Assembly: GCF_042477335.2 (NCBI RefSeq) | Contig: NC_091251.1 | Coordinates: forward strand, 88,861,501-88,925,500 | Source of the DNA: Ovis canadensis | Lineage: Eukaryota; Chordata; Mammalia; Artiodactyla; Bovidae | Length of the DNA: 64,000 nt | Direction of reading: 5' to 3' | Shown here: in pieces, positions 10,736-22,100 of the stretch | Position numbering within the stretch: the stretch's first letter is position 1 | How the letters are laid out: the number at the start of each line of letters is the position of its first letter | Notes under the pieces: model-generated | What the model was told of the DNA's origin: nothing | Seen by the model: only the letters and a program-made list of their open reading frames with translations | The model's database searches: none | Translations under genes and position numbers: made by a program

Positions 10736-13220
10736 AGCCTTGTTATTTTTCACTTGTCTATTCTAAAGAATTTTGAAACATGAGGAAACTAGGTATCATT
10801 TCATATGTTTTTAGGTTGACATCTAATCTTTTTATTGTAAGTTTAAGAGGTTAAAAAATATAATTTCTGATGTAATACTGACATTTCAAGTAAATTTTTT
10901 ATATTACTTTAAAATGTATACAATTAATTTAAAAAACTCATATGCAATAAAATCTAAATACATGAAGAAGCTCTTCTTTAGCAGTCAAAATTTTTACATT
11001 TTCTCCTTTTCCTCTTCTAACGCAAATTTCCATCCCATTTCCCCCACAGAATTTTATTCAAATGCAACATATTTTATGCTTGAAGTCTCTTTTATCACCC
11101 TATCATTCTTCTCTGCAAAATATGTATGTACATTGAAATTTTATTTTTTATTTCCTGTCACCTTATGTTGCTAAATGTTAAAATTTCTTCAGAATTGCAT
11201 TAGCATTATAGTTATTAGTAGTACACATTGACAAAAAAGACATTTTCATATTAATTTTTAATTACAATGAATTATGTTGGAAATGCTTCTATTAATTTGG
11301 TTGGTAGACTGTTTCCCCCCAATTTAATTTTTGTATTCATAGGTGAATATTATTTATGGCTAGAATAAAACAGACCAGCACCAATTTTATTCACATTTTT
11401 TGCTTTACATACAATGTTCCCTGAGAGAACTTGTTTATACAAATAAGCAAATAAGAATGGAAGATGTTTTGTTATAGCAGGGTCTCTCAGACCTTTGAAC
11501 TCTCTCTGAATTATAAGCCAAAACCCATATAGTAATTTATCATCAAAATTTATATTTAATAAAGTTAAGCTGACAATTTGATTATGTCATTCTTCAATTT
11601 TGTTGGAAGAATTGGAAACCACATGACCTGCAAAAGAATTTGTAATCTAGTCACTAACAATCATTCACTCTAACTCCAACACCAACACTGATGTTAGTTT
11701 AAGGTCTTAGATGTTTATACACATCCACCAAATCATACCATGGAAGCAGGATAAGTCATGGAAAATTTCAGATGGTTGAAAGGTTTTCATTTTAACAAGT
11801 GTAAAAGTGTAATTAGGAAAGGGGTGATAGGAGAAGTCATCAAGGAGCATTTTCAGGCAGATCCATTTTAATAAGTGGAAACCCAGAATCAAGCAAGATC
11901 ACCTGAAAACAACCGTTGTTTTCGCGTTTCTTGAAAAACCTTTGTGAACATTGACGTACCTCGGTTTGAAGACCATTGTACTAAGCATCTGGATACACTG
12001 AGAGAATACGTTGCTTTCATAAAGACCTCAACAATAACACAGAGAATTCAAGAGTTCCAAAATTTAATCTTCCTCTTCTTAGCTACCTGGATTCACTCCA
12101 AATGTAGGTGCACCCTAGCCTGGGACAGCTCTAGCGCAGATTAAAGTGAAGCAGACCACAAAATGGTTATAGCAAGCGACACAGGGAGATGTGGGTGATC
12201 TTTAAGAGCCTACAAGCTTTTGCTATTATGATTTTGCCAGCACTTCTCTCCTTACTTTAGTTAATGGAATTCTTATCATCTCCTCAGGGGTTGAAGTGGC
12301 TCTGGGTCAGAAAGGACCAGAAGGTCCTCATGTTTCTTCCCTGAGGCGTTCTGTTATTTTGTTGCTACAACCAAAGCTGAGGGAGAGAGGGTAGGGAAAA
12401 AAAAATTTTTTTTTGCTTTAATATGAAAATAATTGCCTCTCCTCTTGGAGACGTGGCTTAATTAAACTAATCTAATTTTCTACTGGTAAAACTAACATGA
12501 AAATGCTACTGCTCTGAGTTCTCTAATTATAGAGCAATCACACTTTTTCTTAACAGATACTAAAATCAAATGCTATAATGTTGGATGAGGTCATTGTGAA
12601 TAGCTTGTTATAAGGCCTATTTTGAGATGTCACATGAATTTCAGTGAATATTGTGCAATGACAGGAAGCAACAGAAAGCTTACTGCAGGGAAAAAAAAAA
12701 AAGAATTTCTACTAGAATTTATCTAAAAAGTGATGAGGTTCTACAAATTATTTCCTAAGAAGTGTGTTCACTGACCATAATCTCCTGTTCTTCCATCCCA
12801 AACTCCTTAAATTCAGCTCCTTGATTTCCCCTCTTAGCTCCCCCCCTTTTCATTTTTCTCCCCTGCCTCACCTGAATGATGATCTCCCTTTTGCTGGTTA
12901 CACTCACCAGCCCTCTCAGCCTCCCTACACCCTTGAACTTCAACATATCCATTCTGCCAAGTCACAGCTCAGAATGAAACAACCATCTGCTCTCTCTACT
13001 ACTGCTTCTAGTTTGCCAAGTACCGCTGGAGAAATTGTATTACTACCAATTCAGGCCGTAAGAGATCTGCAATTCCCAAACTGACCTTGACCCTTAGCAC
13101 TACTTGGCAGTCCTTTCACTCTTGCCTGGTTGACTTCCTTTTCCACTGCTCAGGTGCTATTTCAAATCGCAAATCATTACTCTTTCCAAGTTTCCTACCA
13201 TGCTTCCTCAATCAACAGAT
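10736..13220. other. Intergenic, no gene seen
   Basis: About 2.5 kb with no supported gene. It includes an A/T homopolymer block at about 12,398-12,415 and a pyrimidine-rich stretch near 12,830-12,870. Open frames are short, and some are only readable from non-ATG starts. Confidence 0.5.
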
Positions 13221-13521
13221 GACCTAAATGTCTGCTGCTGCTGCTGCCAAGTCGCTTCAGTCGTGTCCGACTCTGTGTGACCCCATAGACAGCAGCCCTC
13301 TAGGCTCCTCCGTCCCTGGGATTCTCCAGGCAAGAATACTGGAGTGGGTTGCCATTTCCTTCTCCAAAGCGTGAAAGTGAAAAGTGAAAGTGAAGTCGCT
13401 CAGTCGTGTCCAACTCTGTGCAACCCCATAGACAGCAGCCCACTAGGCTCCTCCATCCATGGGATTTTCCAGGCAAGAGTACTGGAGTGGGTTGCCATTG
13501 CCTTCTCCGACCTAAATGTCT
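13221..13521 (-). mobile_element. Bov-A2 SINE with perfect target-site duplication
   Basis: Two Bov-A monomers in reverse orientation (13,234-13,508), joined by the GTGAAAGTGAAAAGTGAAAG linker, with a (TGC)n tail at the left. The flanks repeat GACCTAAATGTCT exactly at 13,221-13,233 and 13,509-13,521. This 13-bp duplication shows clean target-primed insertion and a fairly recent date. Confidence 0.95.
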
Positions 13522-14514
13522 ACTTTAGGAAAAACTAGCATTCACCTTTTCTTTCCACTTCTAATGGTCATCTATAGCTTTACCCTCCCTACATCTGTCC
13601 CAGAGATAATTAATTTGTTGATTTTCTTCCATTCCATACTGTTGTTTTGGGGTTTGGGTTGATTTGTTTGTTTGTTTGCTTTAAGCTCTTAAAGTCTGTG
13701 TATGTTATTACAAGGAATTCTTCTTGGAAGTCATATTCCAAGTTGAAGAAAAAGCATCAGAATGTTAGGAAATTAAAGTGCTGATTGGTTATAGAAAAGA
13801 GCACATCAGAATAGCAAGTGTTCTACTTTCAATCATTCCCAACCAAGGACAGAAAGGAAGGTGAGTTGGGGTGCTGTCTGTGCATTAAATGTTTAAAATT
13901 CTAACATAATTCTGCCAACCAAATATTACAACATGTAATTTAAAGAGGTCATGCTTTAGTGATCAATGCCATTTTTGTCCTCTATTTGTAATACCTGCCA
14001 CATCTACAATCTAAAAAGCTACTACTAATAATTGGTACACTTTGTTCCTTTTAACTATATGGAGTTTGCTCAGACTCATTCAACCCAAACTTTTCCTGGG
14101 CACTCCCAGGGCAACCAATGTGAATTACATTATGTTGCACCTGATATGGCTATTCTAATTTGGTGTCATATTACACTAGCTATCATATAAACCTTACAGG
14201 TGACACATATATGTTTTAGAAAAAATATTTGTAGAGACTGCTTAAAGAGAGGTTTTGGTATAGAAAATACTTTATATACACTTGAAGTGTATATAGTTTG
14301 AGGAGTTCTCTCCTTCCAAAAATGAATATAAAATAAGATACAGTGTCTTTGGAAGAGGACTATGAGAACGAAGGACTCTGAAGCTTAAGTTTCACTAGCA
14401 TAATATAAATCATCTTTTTTGTATTTGACCTCTTAGGACATAAAACAATCCCTAAATCCAAACCATCCAAAAATTCACTAAAATGTAAATACCTGACATG
14501 AGCCAGAAGCTCCG
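13522..14514. other. Intergenic, no gene seen
   Basis: No gene is supported. There is a GTTT-rich low-complexity patch near 13,655-13,680 and nothing else assignable. Confidence 0.5.
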
Positions 14515-14720
14515 CATAACTACATCTCATTCTTACAACAAGCCTTTTAGTTCACTGCTCTCATTTTTATAAGAGTGGAAACTGAGACAGAGAATATAGT
14601 AACTCGCTCACAGTTCGTGCACTGCTCACTGTGAAGCTGAGAGTCAAACCAAGATCTGACAAACTAAATCTTGTTTAATTTTCACTACATTTTCACTGCC
14701 TTTAAGGTTTCCCAAAGACA
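14515..14720 (-). repeat. MIR SINE, reverse orientation
   Basis: Reads like the complement of MIR: CATTTTTATAAGAGTGGAAA CTGAGACAGAGAATATAGTA, then CTCGCTCACAGTTCGTG and AGTCAAACCAAGATCTGAC. It is diverged but ordered. Confidence 0.55.
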
Positions 14721-14850
14721 GAAAGTCTAAGTTACTTTGGAGAATGCTCCTAGAACATCTCTGAAAAGGCTCACTTGAAATTAACAAGACAGTTCACACT
14801 TGAGAATGTCATTGAAAATATGGCCCTAAAACTGTTTAAAGAGCATAAAA

Positions 14851-14973
14851 GGAATTCCCCCAGGGATCCAGTGGTTAGGACTCCATGCTTTCACTACATG
14901 GACGCAAACTGAATCCCTGGTTAGGGTACTAAGATCCCACAAGCCATACAGCAAAGCCACACACACACACACA
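14851..14973 (+). mobile_element. CHR-type artiodactyl SINE
   Basis: GGAATTCCCCCAGGGATCCA, GTGGTTAGGACTCCATGCTT, GAATCCCTGGTTAGGG and TAAGATCCCACAAGCC follow the tRNA-Glu-derived CHR SINEs of cetartiodactyls. It ends in a CA-rich tail (14,959-14,972). Confidence 0.75.
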
Positions 14974-15702
14974 AGAACATCAAGAAACAAAACAAATGTA
15001 TAACTCTAAGAGCTATCCTCTGATCACTTCAGGAATAGAAGAAAATGAAGATCTTAGGGGCTAAGAGAAATGTGATTCTAGTAGGGCGAGGAAAGTGGAA
15101 GCAAATTCAGAATCTGAAGGGAAGTCTAGAATTACAGCCTCTCAGGTAGGAATTTGGCCATGGGGTGATCTTTTACATGAGCTTTTACAAACTATATCCT
15201 CTTGTTACATGTCTAGTATAATTCTACCTTGCCATTGTGATATATCACATTTTAAAGATAAGAAAGTAATAACAATTGGCTCATGTATTACATTGCTCAA
15301 TATTGTACCCATACGTTGCATTTGCCAGTTCGGCCTCTATTTTTTAAGATGTATGCTAGGGATATCCCCTTCTCCTCTGAAGACTCCCAAAGGTAGATGC
15401 TTTGTCTTCATCTTTTCCTCACTCACAGAATCCAGTCAGTCCTGTGCCCTACAGATAGCAGGCACTCTATTCCTGGGAGGTCAATTGCCATGGAAGATGG
15501 TGTTGATGAGTTATTTTTGACAAGCCATCATTCTCTAACACAGTAGGAATTCCATAATATAGATGTTTTATGATACTGTCCTAGTCAGTCAAAGACTTCA
15601 GAATAAAACTGTTGGCATTGGCTAAAGCTGAGGCAAGAACTGATCAGATGTTGTTAGTAGTATTTTCAGTCAACAAGCTGTCACTGATGTTCAAGTTACT
15701 TA
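14974..15702. other. Upstream of CCDC196; no gene seen, possible L2 remnant
   Basis: No ATG-started coding region is supported. A weak L2-like stretch may run from about 15,330 to 15,480 (ending TAGCAGGCACTCTATTC). No CpG island is present near the following gene. Confidence 0.4.
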
Positions 15703-15912
15703 AGTGAAGTGAAGTCGCACAATTGTGTTAGACTCTTTGCGACCCCATGGACTGTAGCCTACTAGGCTTCTCCATCCATGGGATTTTCCAGGCAAGAATA
15801 CCGGAGTGGGTTGCCATTTCCTTCTCCGGGAGATCTTTCCGACCCAGGGATTGAACCTGGGTCTCCTGCATTGTAGGCAGATGCTTTGCCATCTGAGCCA
15901 CCAGGGAAGTCA
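15703..15912 (-). mobile_element. Bov-tA SINE, near full length
   Basis: A reverse-orientation copy from the 3' end (GTTAGACTCTTTGCGACCCC) to the head (GAGCCACCAGGGAAGTC), with a complementary box B (GGGATTGAACCTGGG). It lies about 190 bp before the first coding exon of CCDC196. Confidence 0.92.
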
Positions 15913-16098
15913 AAGGCCTGTTTAATCTGTGGTCTTAGAGCCATTGTGACCTCAGCCTGTAGCTAAAATCAGTCCAGTGCAACAGGAGTTTGAAGAAGAG
16001 CAGCACAAAAACGATGACTTAACTGAATGAACGGAACAAGAAGGCACATCTTTTCAAGAGGACCTTTTTTATTCTTGGAGTAGAAGTTTTCCTTCAAG

Positions 16099-16148
16099 AT
16101 GACAAGTGCTTCAAACTCTCCAGAATCTTACTTATCTTCCAAAACAAG
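16099..16148 (+). CDS. CCDC196: CCDC196 coding exon 1 (start codon)
   Basis: Encodes MTSASNSPESYLSSKT plus two bases of codon 17. The ATG context is CAAGATGA. The donor is AAG|GTAAGT, close to consensus. The 5' UTR and transcription start are not resolved. Reading on past the donor in this frame meets TGA almost at once, so splicing is required from this ATG. Confidence 0.82.
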
Positions 16149-19100
16149 GTAAGTCTATGATGGAAGATGCTGAGTGGTAACTATCCAGGAGAGAGAAGAC
16201 GGTTTCTATTATTAGTCCAGGATAAGGGAAAATATAGTGTCTTTTCCCACAGAAGTTCTAAATTAGATGACAACTACTTGAAGGAGTTAAATGAGGACTT
16301 AAAACTGAGGAAGCAGGAACTGCTGGAGATACTAAAACCTCTAGAAGACAAGAACAACCTGTTGTTCCAGAAGTTGATGTCTAACTTGGAGGAAAAACAA
16401 AGAAGGTATGTGTTCCCTTTTCAGGATTTCCTAGAAGGGGAAAGGCAGGATAACTGGATTTAGTGATGATTATTTACATTTTTAAAAAGGTTTAGTAGCT
16501 ATAGTAAATCAACAAGAAAGTAACCACAAAATCAGAGTGGCAAGGAATCCTTTTTTCTTTTAGTAGAATTAAATATGACTCAGCTCATCTCACAGGGCTA
16601 CAGTTACAATGTTTCTTCCCAAAGAAAAGATAAGACACTTCAGTATCCTCCGTGTATCAGGGTCACACAGACAGCTGCCCATTCATGTTTGTGGAATCAC
16701 CTTAGGAGGCATGACTGTGCTCTTCAAATGCCAAGCAGTGGAATGGCAATCATTTCTGAGCATCAAACTCCTCTGGATTAGGGTCTGGCCTTACTCTTAA
16801 TAAACGTACTAGGCAATCGAGGTCTTAACTCTTTGCTAAGGCACTCACTGTTCTTGGAATCTACCAACTTTCTCTTTCCTGCCTAGTCCTAGGGAATCTC
16901 ACCTTAATGTGTCTACTTAGCAGAAGCACCTCATAGAGCTTGGACTTTTGGAAAGCAAAACTCAGGCAGAAAGCTGTGAGAAAAAAAGCCAGGCAGAAAA
17001 TTGTGGTCAATCAACAGCTGCTTACAACCCAGAAACTTAGCCCTCTCAGGGCAAGGTAACACAAAGGCTTGCTTCTCCACTTATAATTAGAGAGGGGAAA
17101 GTACAAAGAGGGAAAAGTACAAAGAATATAAGCACAAGTTAATTAATGCCTTTGAAGAATATCCCCTCTTACAGTCATAGACTTGATATTTATTCAGATT
17201 TTGTCAAAAACTTTTTGATGGCTTGATTCTCTAGAGGCTACCATAAGGATATAAGTGAATTCCCCAGTTAACTCCAATGTTTTTATATAGAGAAGCAAAG
17301 CAGGGGAGAGGACAGGGAATGATTCTGAGATTTATCCTTAAGACAACAAGTTTCTCAACCTCCTTCCTCACAGAGGTGAAAAAATGCCCCCTTTCTACTC
17401 CAAAAGTCATACAGCAAAACCTCATCTAAAAGGGTGGAGAGGAGTTTCACTAGCTATTGAAGACCTAACTTTCGAGTGTTTTAGGGCACAGAATTCACTC
17501 CAGAGCACATACCTAAGATAAACGTCAATTAGGAATGAAATTGGGGAACTTTTATGTCCAGAAAGACTTCCACAGCTCCTATGAGTTCAGCCCCCATCTC
17601 CCTCTCATGGTAGAATAGTTTCTGGCTGGTCACGGAATATTAGTATTTCTCTTTAGGAAGTATTATGTTTATGCTATCTCTTTCTTCTTTCTAGTCTACA
17701 GATCATGAGGCAGATCATGGCAGGGAAGGGGAATGATGACGCCTCAGTCATTGAGCTCGTTAAGGAAGCAGAAGAGATGAAGCAGAATCTGGTAAGAGGT
17801 TGGAGGGCACTCCAGGGAATGGCCTTCTGAACGTGGCTCTCAGTTCCACAGCTTCAGACAGAGAGCTCATCTGTAGCACTGGTGCTCCAACACTCATAGG
17901 TCCTTGATCTAGGAAGTCCTGGTTGAACCAAAGGGAGTCAGATGAAACATTGGGAAGAATAAGGACTAGCTAGTAATTCTATTTCTTTGACTTTTAGAAA
18001 AACTTTCCATCCAAAGATTAATGAGTACAAGCACATTCAGTTCAGTTTAGTTCAGTTCAGTCACTCAGTCGTGTCCGACTCTTTGCGACCTCCATGAATC
18101 ACAGCACGCCAGGCTTCCCTGTCCACCACCAACTCCTGGAGTTTACCCAAACTCATGTCCATTGAGTTGGTAATGCTCATCCTCTGTCGTCCCCTTCTCC
18201 TCCTGCTCCCAATCCCTCCCAGCATCAGGTCTTTCCCAATGATAAGCACGTTAACCCCTCACATTTCAAAATAAATAGAACATACCAAAGTAAAAGGGAG
18301 GAGTGTGCGAGATACTTTAAGATTTTTAAAAATCAACAACAAAGGATCTTAAAAATGAGAAATTAGGGGTCTGAGTCCCAGAGAAGCTGTCATATGATCA
18401 GGAAATGTGAAGTAGTGCAAGAGTGAGGAACTCATTACTATATTATTATACCACAATTACTGTAATTAAAGTTATTATTCCAAGTTGTTATTATTTTTTT
18501 ATCATCATCATCAATCTCATCTCTCATGTTCCTGGGTTTGAGGCGAGGCTCATTTATTGCCTTCCTCTGTGGTTTATTATGCTGCTGCCCCCTGTTCACC
18601 CTATTAGTAATTTCTTCTAACTTTAATAAGACAAAAAATTTCTGTTTGTTTGGACTTTCTCCAACAGGAGAGGAAAAACAAGATGCTTCGAAAGGAAATG
18701 GAGATGCTGTGGAACAAGGTATGTGTGTGTGCCTCTAAAGATCTCTTGGAAAAAGAGAAAATTGTCTTTTTCTGGTCCACATCCTCACTTTTTCATGTCT
18801 CTGTTTCCACACGTGCCTTATTCCAATTCATTCTTTAATCTTTATTTTTAAAACTATTATGTCATGTTGCTCTTCTTATGAAAACCCTTTACAGTTATTC
18901 CTTATTATGGCGTAGGCTGCCTCCTTGCCACCTTTCCAGTCTCCTCTCGGAGAAGTGCCCCCCTCCCACACTGGCCTCCACATGTCAAGACCTTTCCTTG
19001 CTCAAAACTTTTGCCTTTGCTTCATCCCTGGGCTGTAATGCTGTTTTCTTATAGCTGACTCATTCTCATCCTCCAGGTCTCTGCTTAAACGTTACCTCCT

Positions 19101-22100
19101 CAGGGAAGCCCTCCTTATTTACTCCATCTGAAAAAGGGCATCACCCCACCCCTTACTTTCTATTATACAATTCTGTTCATGTCTTCCATAGCACTTTTTA
19201 TAAGTCCATTATTATTTTTTGTGTTATTATTATTTTATTTGCTTGTCTCCCTGCCCTGCTCTGAAATACATGCTTCTCCACTACCTTGGTTGCTGTGTTC
19301 ATCTTGGAGTCCCCAGCATTGCAGCACAATGCTTGGCACATAGCGGATGATCAATATATGGAAGTTGAATGAATAAATACCTAGTTCTAATTCCCCTACA
19401 ACTTTGCAACAGTCAAGGCACGGTTTAACATAAAAATGTTATGGCCTTTTGATGGGAAACCAAGCAGGACAGAAATTCCTTCATGCACTTAGCCTTTGGG
19501 ATTCAAGAGCTTTTTCACATGAGACAGAATAGCAGACTGTCTTGTGCTATACGCAGGTGTGAGTGTGTCTCTGACAGCTTTTTCCATCTCACCTTTCCAC
19601 AGATAACTGGAATACTATCAAGGCCTGTATCTTGTACTGAGATCTGCTCTTAGTGCTTAGTGGGAGCTACATATCAGTTCTATGAATTATGAGAAATTTT
19701 AGTTCCTGAGTTCTTGAATCCTAGTGACAAGAAATATGCCAGCACCCTTCCTCTGTCAAAATCCAGTTTCTCCAGAGCTCCTGAAAGACTTTGTATAACG
19801 GATGTCCATATACCCAAGCTTGTGGTTGACTTACCCTACTGATATTTTTAGGCAATGAGAAGTGGGGAGACAAGATCATCTGCCTAATGGTTAAGAACAT
19901 AGACTTAAGGAGTCCAAGAGATCGGGTTGGAGTTCCAGCTCCATACTTCCCTACTTGAGTGACCCTAAACAAATGACTTAACCTCTCCAAGTCTTGGTTT
20001 TCTGATCTATAAAGTAGATCAGAAATAAAAACAGCCATGTTAGGATTAAATGAGAATGTTTGTAATGCGGTAGCATAAACAAGTAAAGGAGTAATTAGCT
20101 TACTATAGTGATTGGCATATGATAAAGGTTCAGTTAATAGTTTTTATTATTATAAAGTACACTCAAGAGACCAGATAGAAAGGCTCACTTCATTCTGAAC
20201 CTCCTTTGGTAGTACACTTTTCATGTCAGACCCTGAGAGGTTGCTAAGTGGCAGTAATAAACCAGTTTTGCTGGCTTTCCAGTTGACCCATATTGGCTTT
20301 CCACTTCCCTCACAAAGTCCCACTAATTTAAATGTTTGCCAAAATGCCTCTCTACAGACATTCAACACGGAAGAATTCAATGATGAAGAAAAAGTACTGC
20401 AAATAAAGAACAAAACAGACTTACAGGATGGAAAGGCAAGTGGACAGCATAGTACTTAGAATTTCAGAGTTGTTGATGCCACGCAGATGGAAACAGCCTG
20501 TTGACAATCCAGGCTAATTTGGGTAGATAGACAGGTAGGAGCTGGGCCTTAAGGGTATATTGGATTTACTGTCAGCTGAGACATTACATTTCTTTCCTGG
20601 GACCTCCTATTCCGTTAGCTCTCTTCTTTCCTCCCAGGCTCCCAAAACCCCCTCATCGTCTAGGAAGACCAAGAATGAACTGGAGACATTGTGTGCAGAG
20701 AAAGTGAAGGAAATAAGGAAGGTAGTATGATCTTTCTGGAAGTAGTGACTTTTAGAGCTGATAGATAAGAAATCTTTAAGGTAGCAATAGTCTGCCTAAA
20801 CTGTGGTGTGCTCCTGAACAGATACAAAATTTTATGGGAGATTTGGTTCCCTTGGGATGCAACATTTAAGTCAGAGTGACATTGCAAGTTTCTTGTAAAT
20901 TATGATAGCTAGGGCAAAGTAGGAAAAGCTATGCCAATAATGACAAATTTGAAATAGCTATGTGATGTCAAAATACTTGTTAATTTGTTTTTGAATGTAT
21001 ATTTAGAGATATCATGTTTCTCGCTACCATTCATTGATAGAAAATGATCCTATTCATTTAGCGTTCAGCTTTCGGAGACTAGGTTGTACAGGTGGGGCCA
21101 ATTAAGAGGACTAACGCAGTTGAAACCAATATATGAGTGAATCTATGACACCATAATTTTGCTATAAAGTCTTTGCAGCATTCTGAGAGAACTGATTTCT
21201 GATCTCAATTTACTTTGTCACCAGAGGCTCTTTCTCCCACCAGGAAAAGAAACAGAGGAAAATGGAATGGGTCAGGTATCAGGAACAAGCCAACATCATT
21301 CAGGTACAAAGTCTTCCAAGGCTGAACATAGGGTACAGTTCCATCTATGCAATATAGAAGCTTTTAGTTACTTAATGTTAAACCTGATCCCCTCATCTGG
21401 ATTACCAGCTGTCATGCTAAAAGAAATATTTTGTGGGAAGATGGCTGGAGAGATCTACTTCCAGCTCCACCTTGGGTATAGCACTTTTCCCCTATGATCT
21501 TGATTTTGCTCTATTTGAAATGGGAAAAGAATCACAAATACTTTCTCCCCACTTCTACAGACTGAGCATGATAGGATCATTTTAAGACTTATGAGTAAAA
21601 AGGATTCAGGTATTAGTGGATTTAGAGAACAATTCTATATGAGTAGTCTTGAAAAATGTTCTCTTGTAGAATGACTTTAATGGCAAAGTGATTGAGCTGA
21701 GAATCGAAGCCTTGAAGAACTACCAGAAGGCCAATGATCTAAAGTTATCACTGTACATACAGCAGAATTTTGAGCCAAAGCAAGCAGTTTTGAATCTTCC
21801 CAGATCCCAAGGTAAGTACAACATCATAGGTACGTAATTTGAGGTTTGTTTTGTTTTCCACTGGAAAGTCCATTACTTATAAAGTGATAGCACAATGCCT
21901 GGCACACAGTAAGTTAGTCAGTAGTGTTTTAATAAAGATTATCACTATCATCATCATTACTATTACACTGAAGCTGTTATATCAACATAAAGATTCTTCT
22001 GGAGGAAATAAAATTTTCCTTTGTAAAGATTAAGTCATACATTGTGTCCTTAGCATATGTAGAAGATACAGAGTTGATACCTGATAAAAATTAGTTTTTT

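Noticed and set aside
15095-15520. A 141-codon open frame upstream of CCDC196
   Set aside because: It starts with GTG, includes L2-like text and has no splice relation to the CCDC196 exons.
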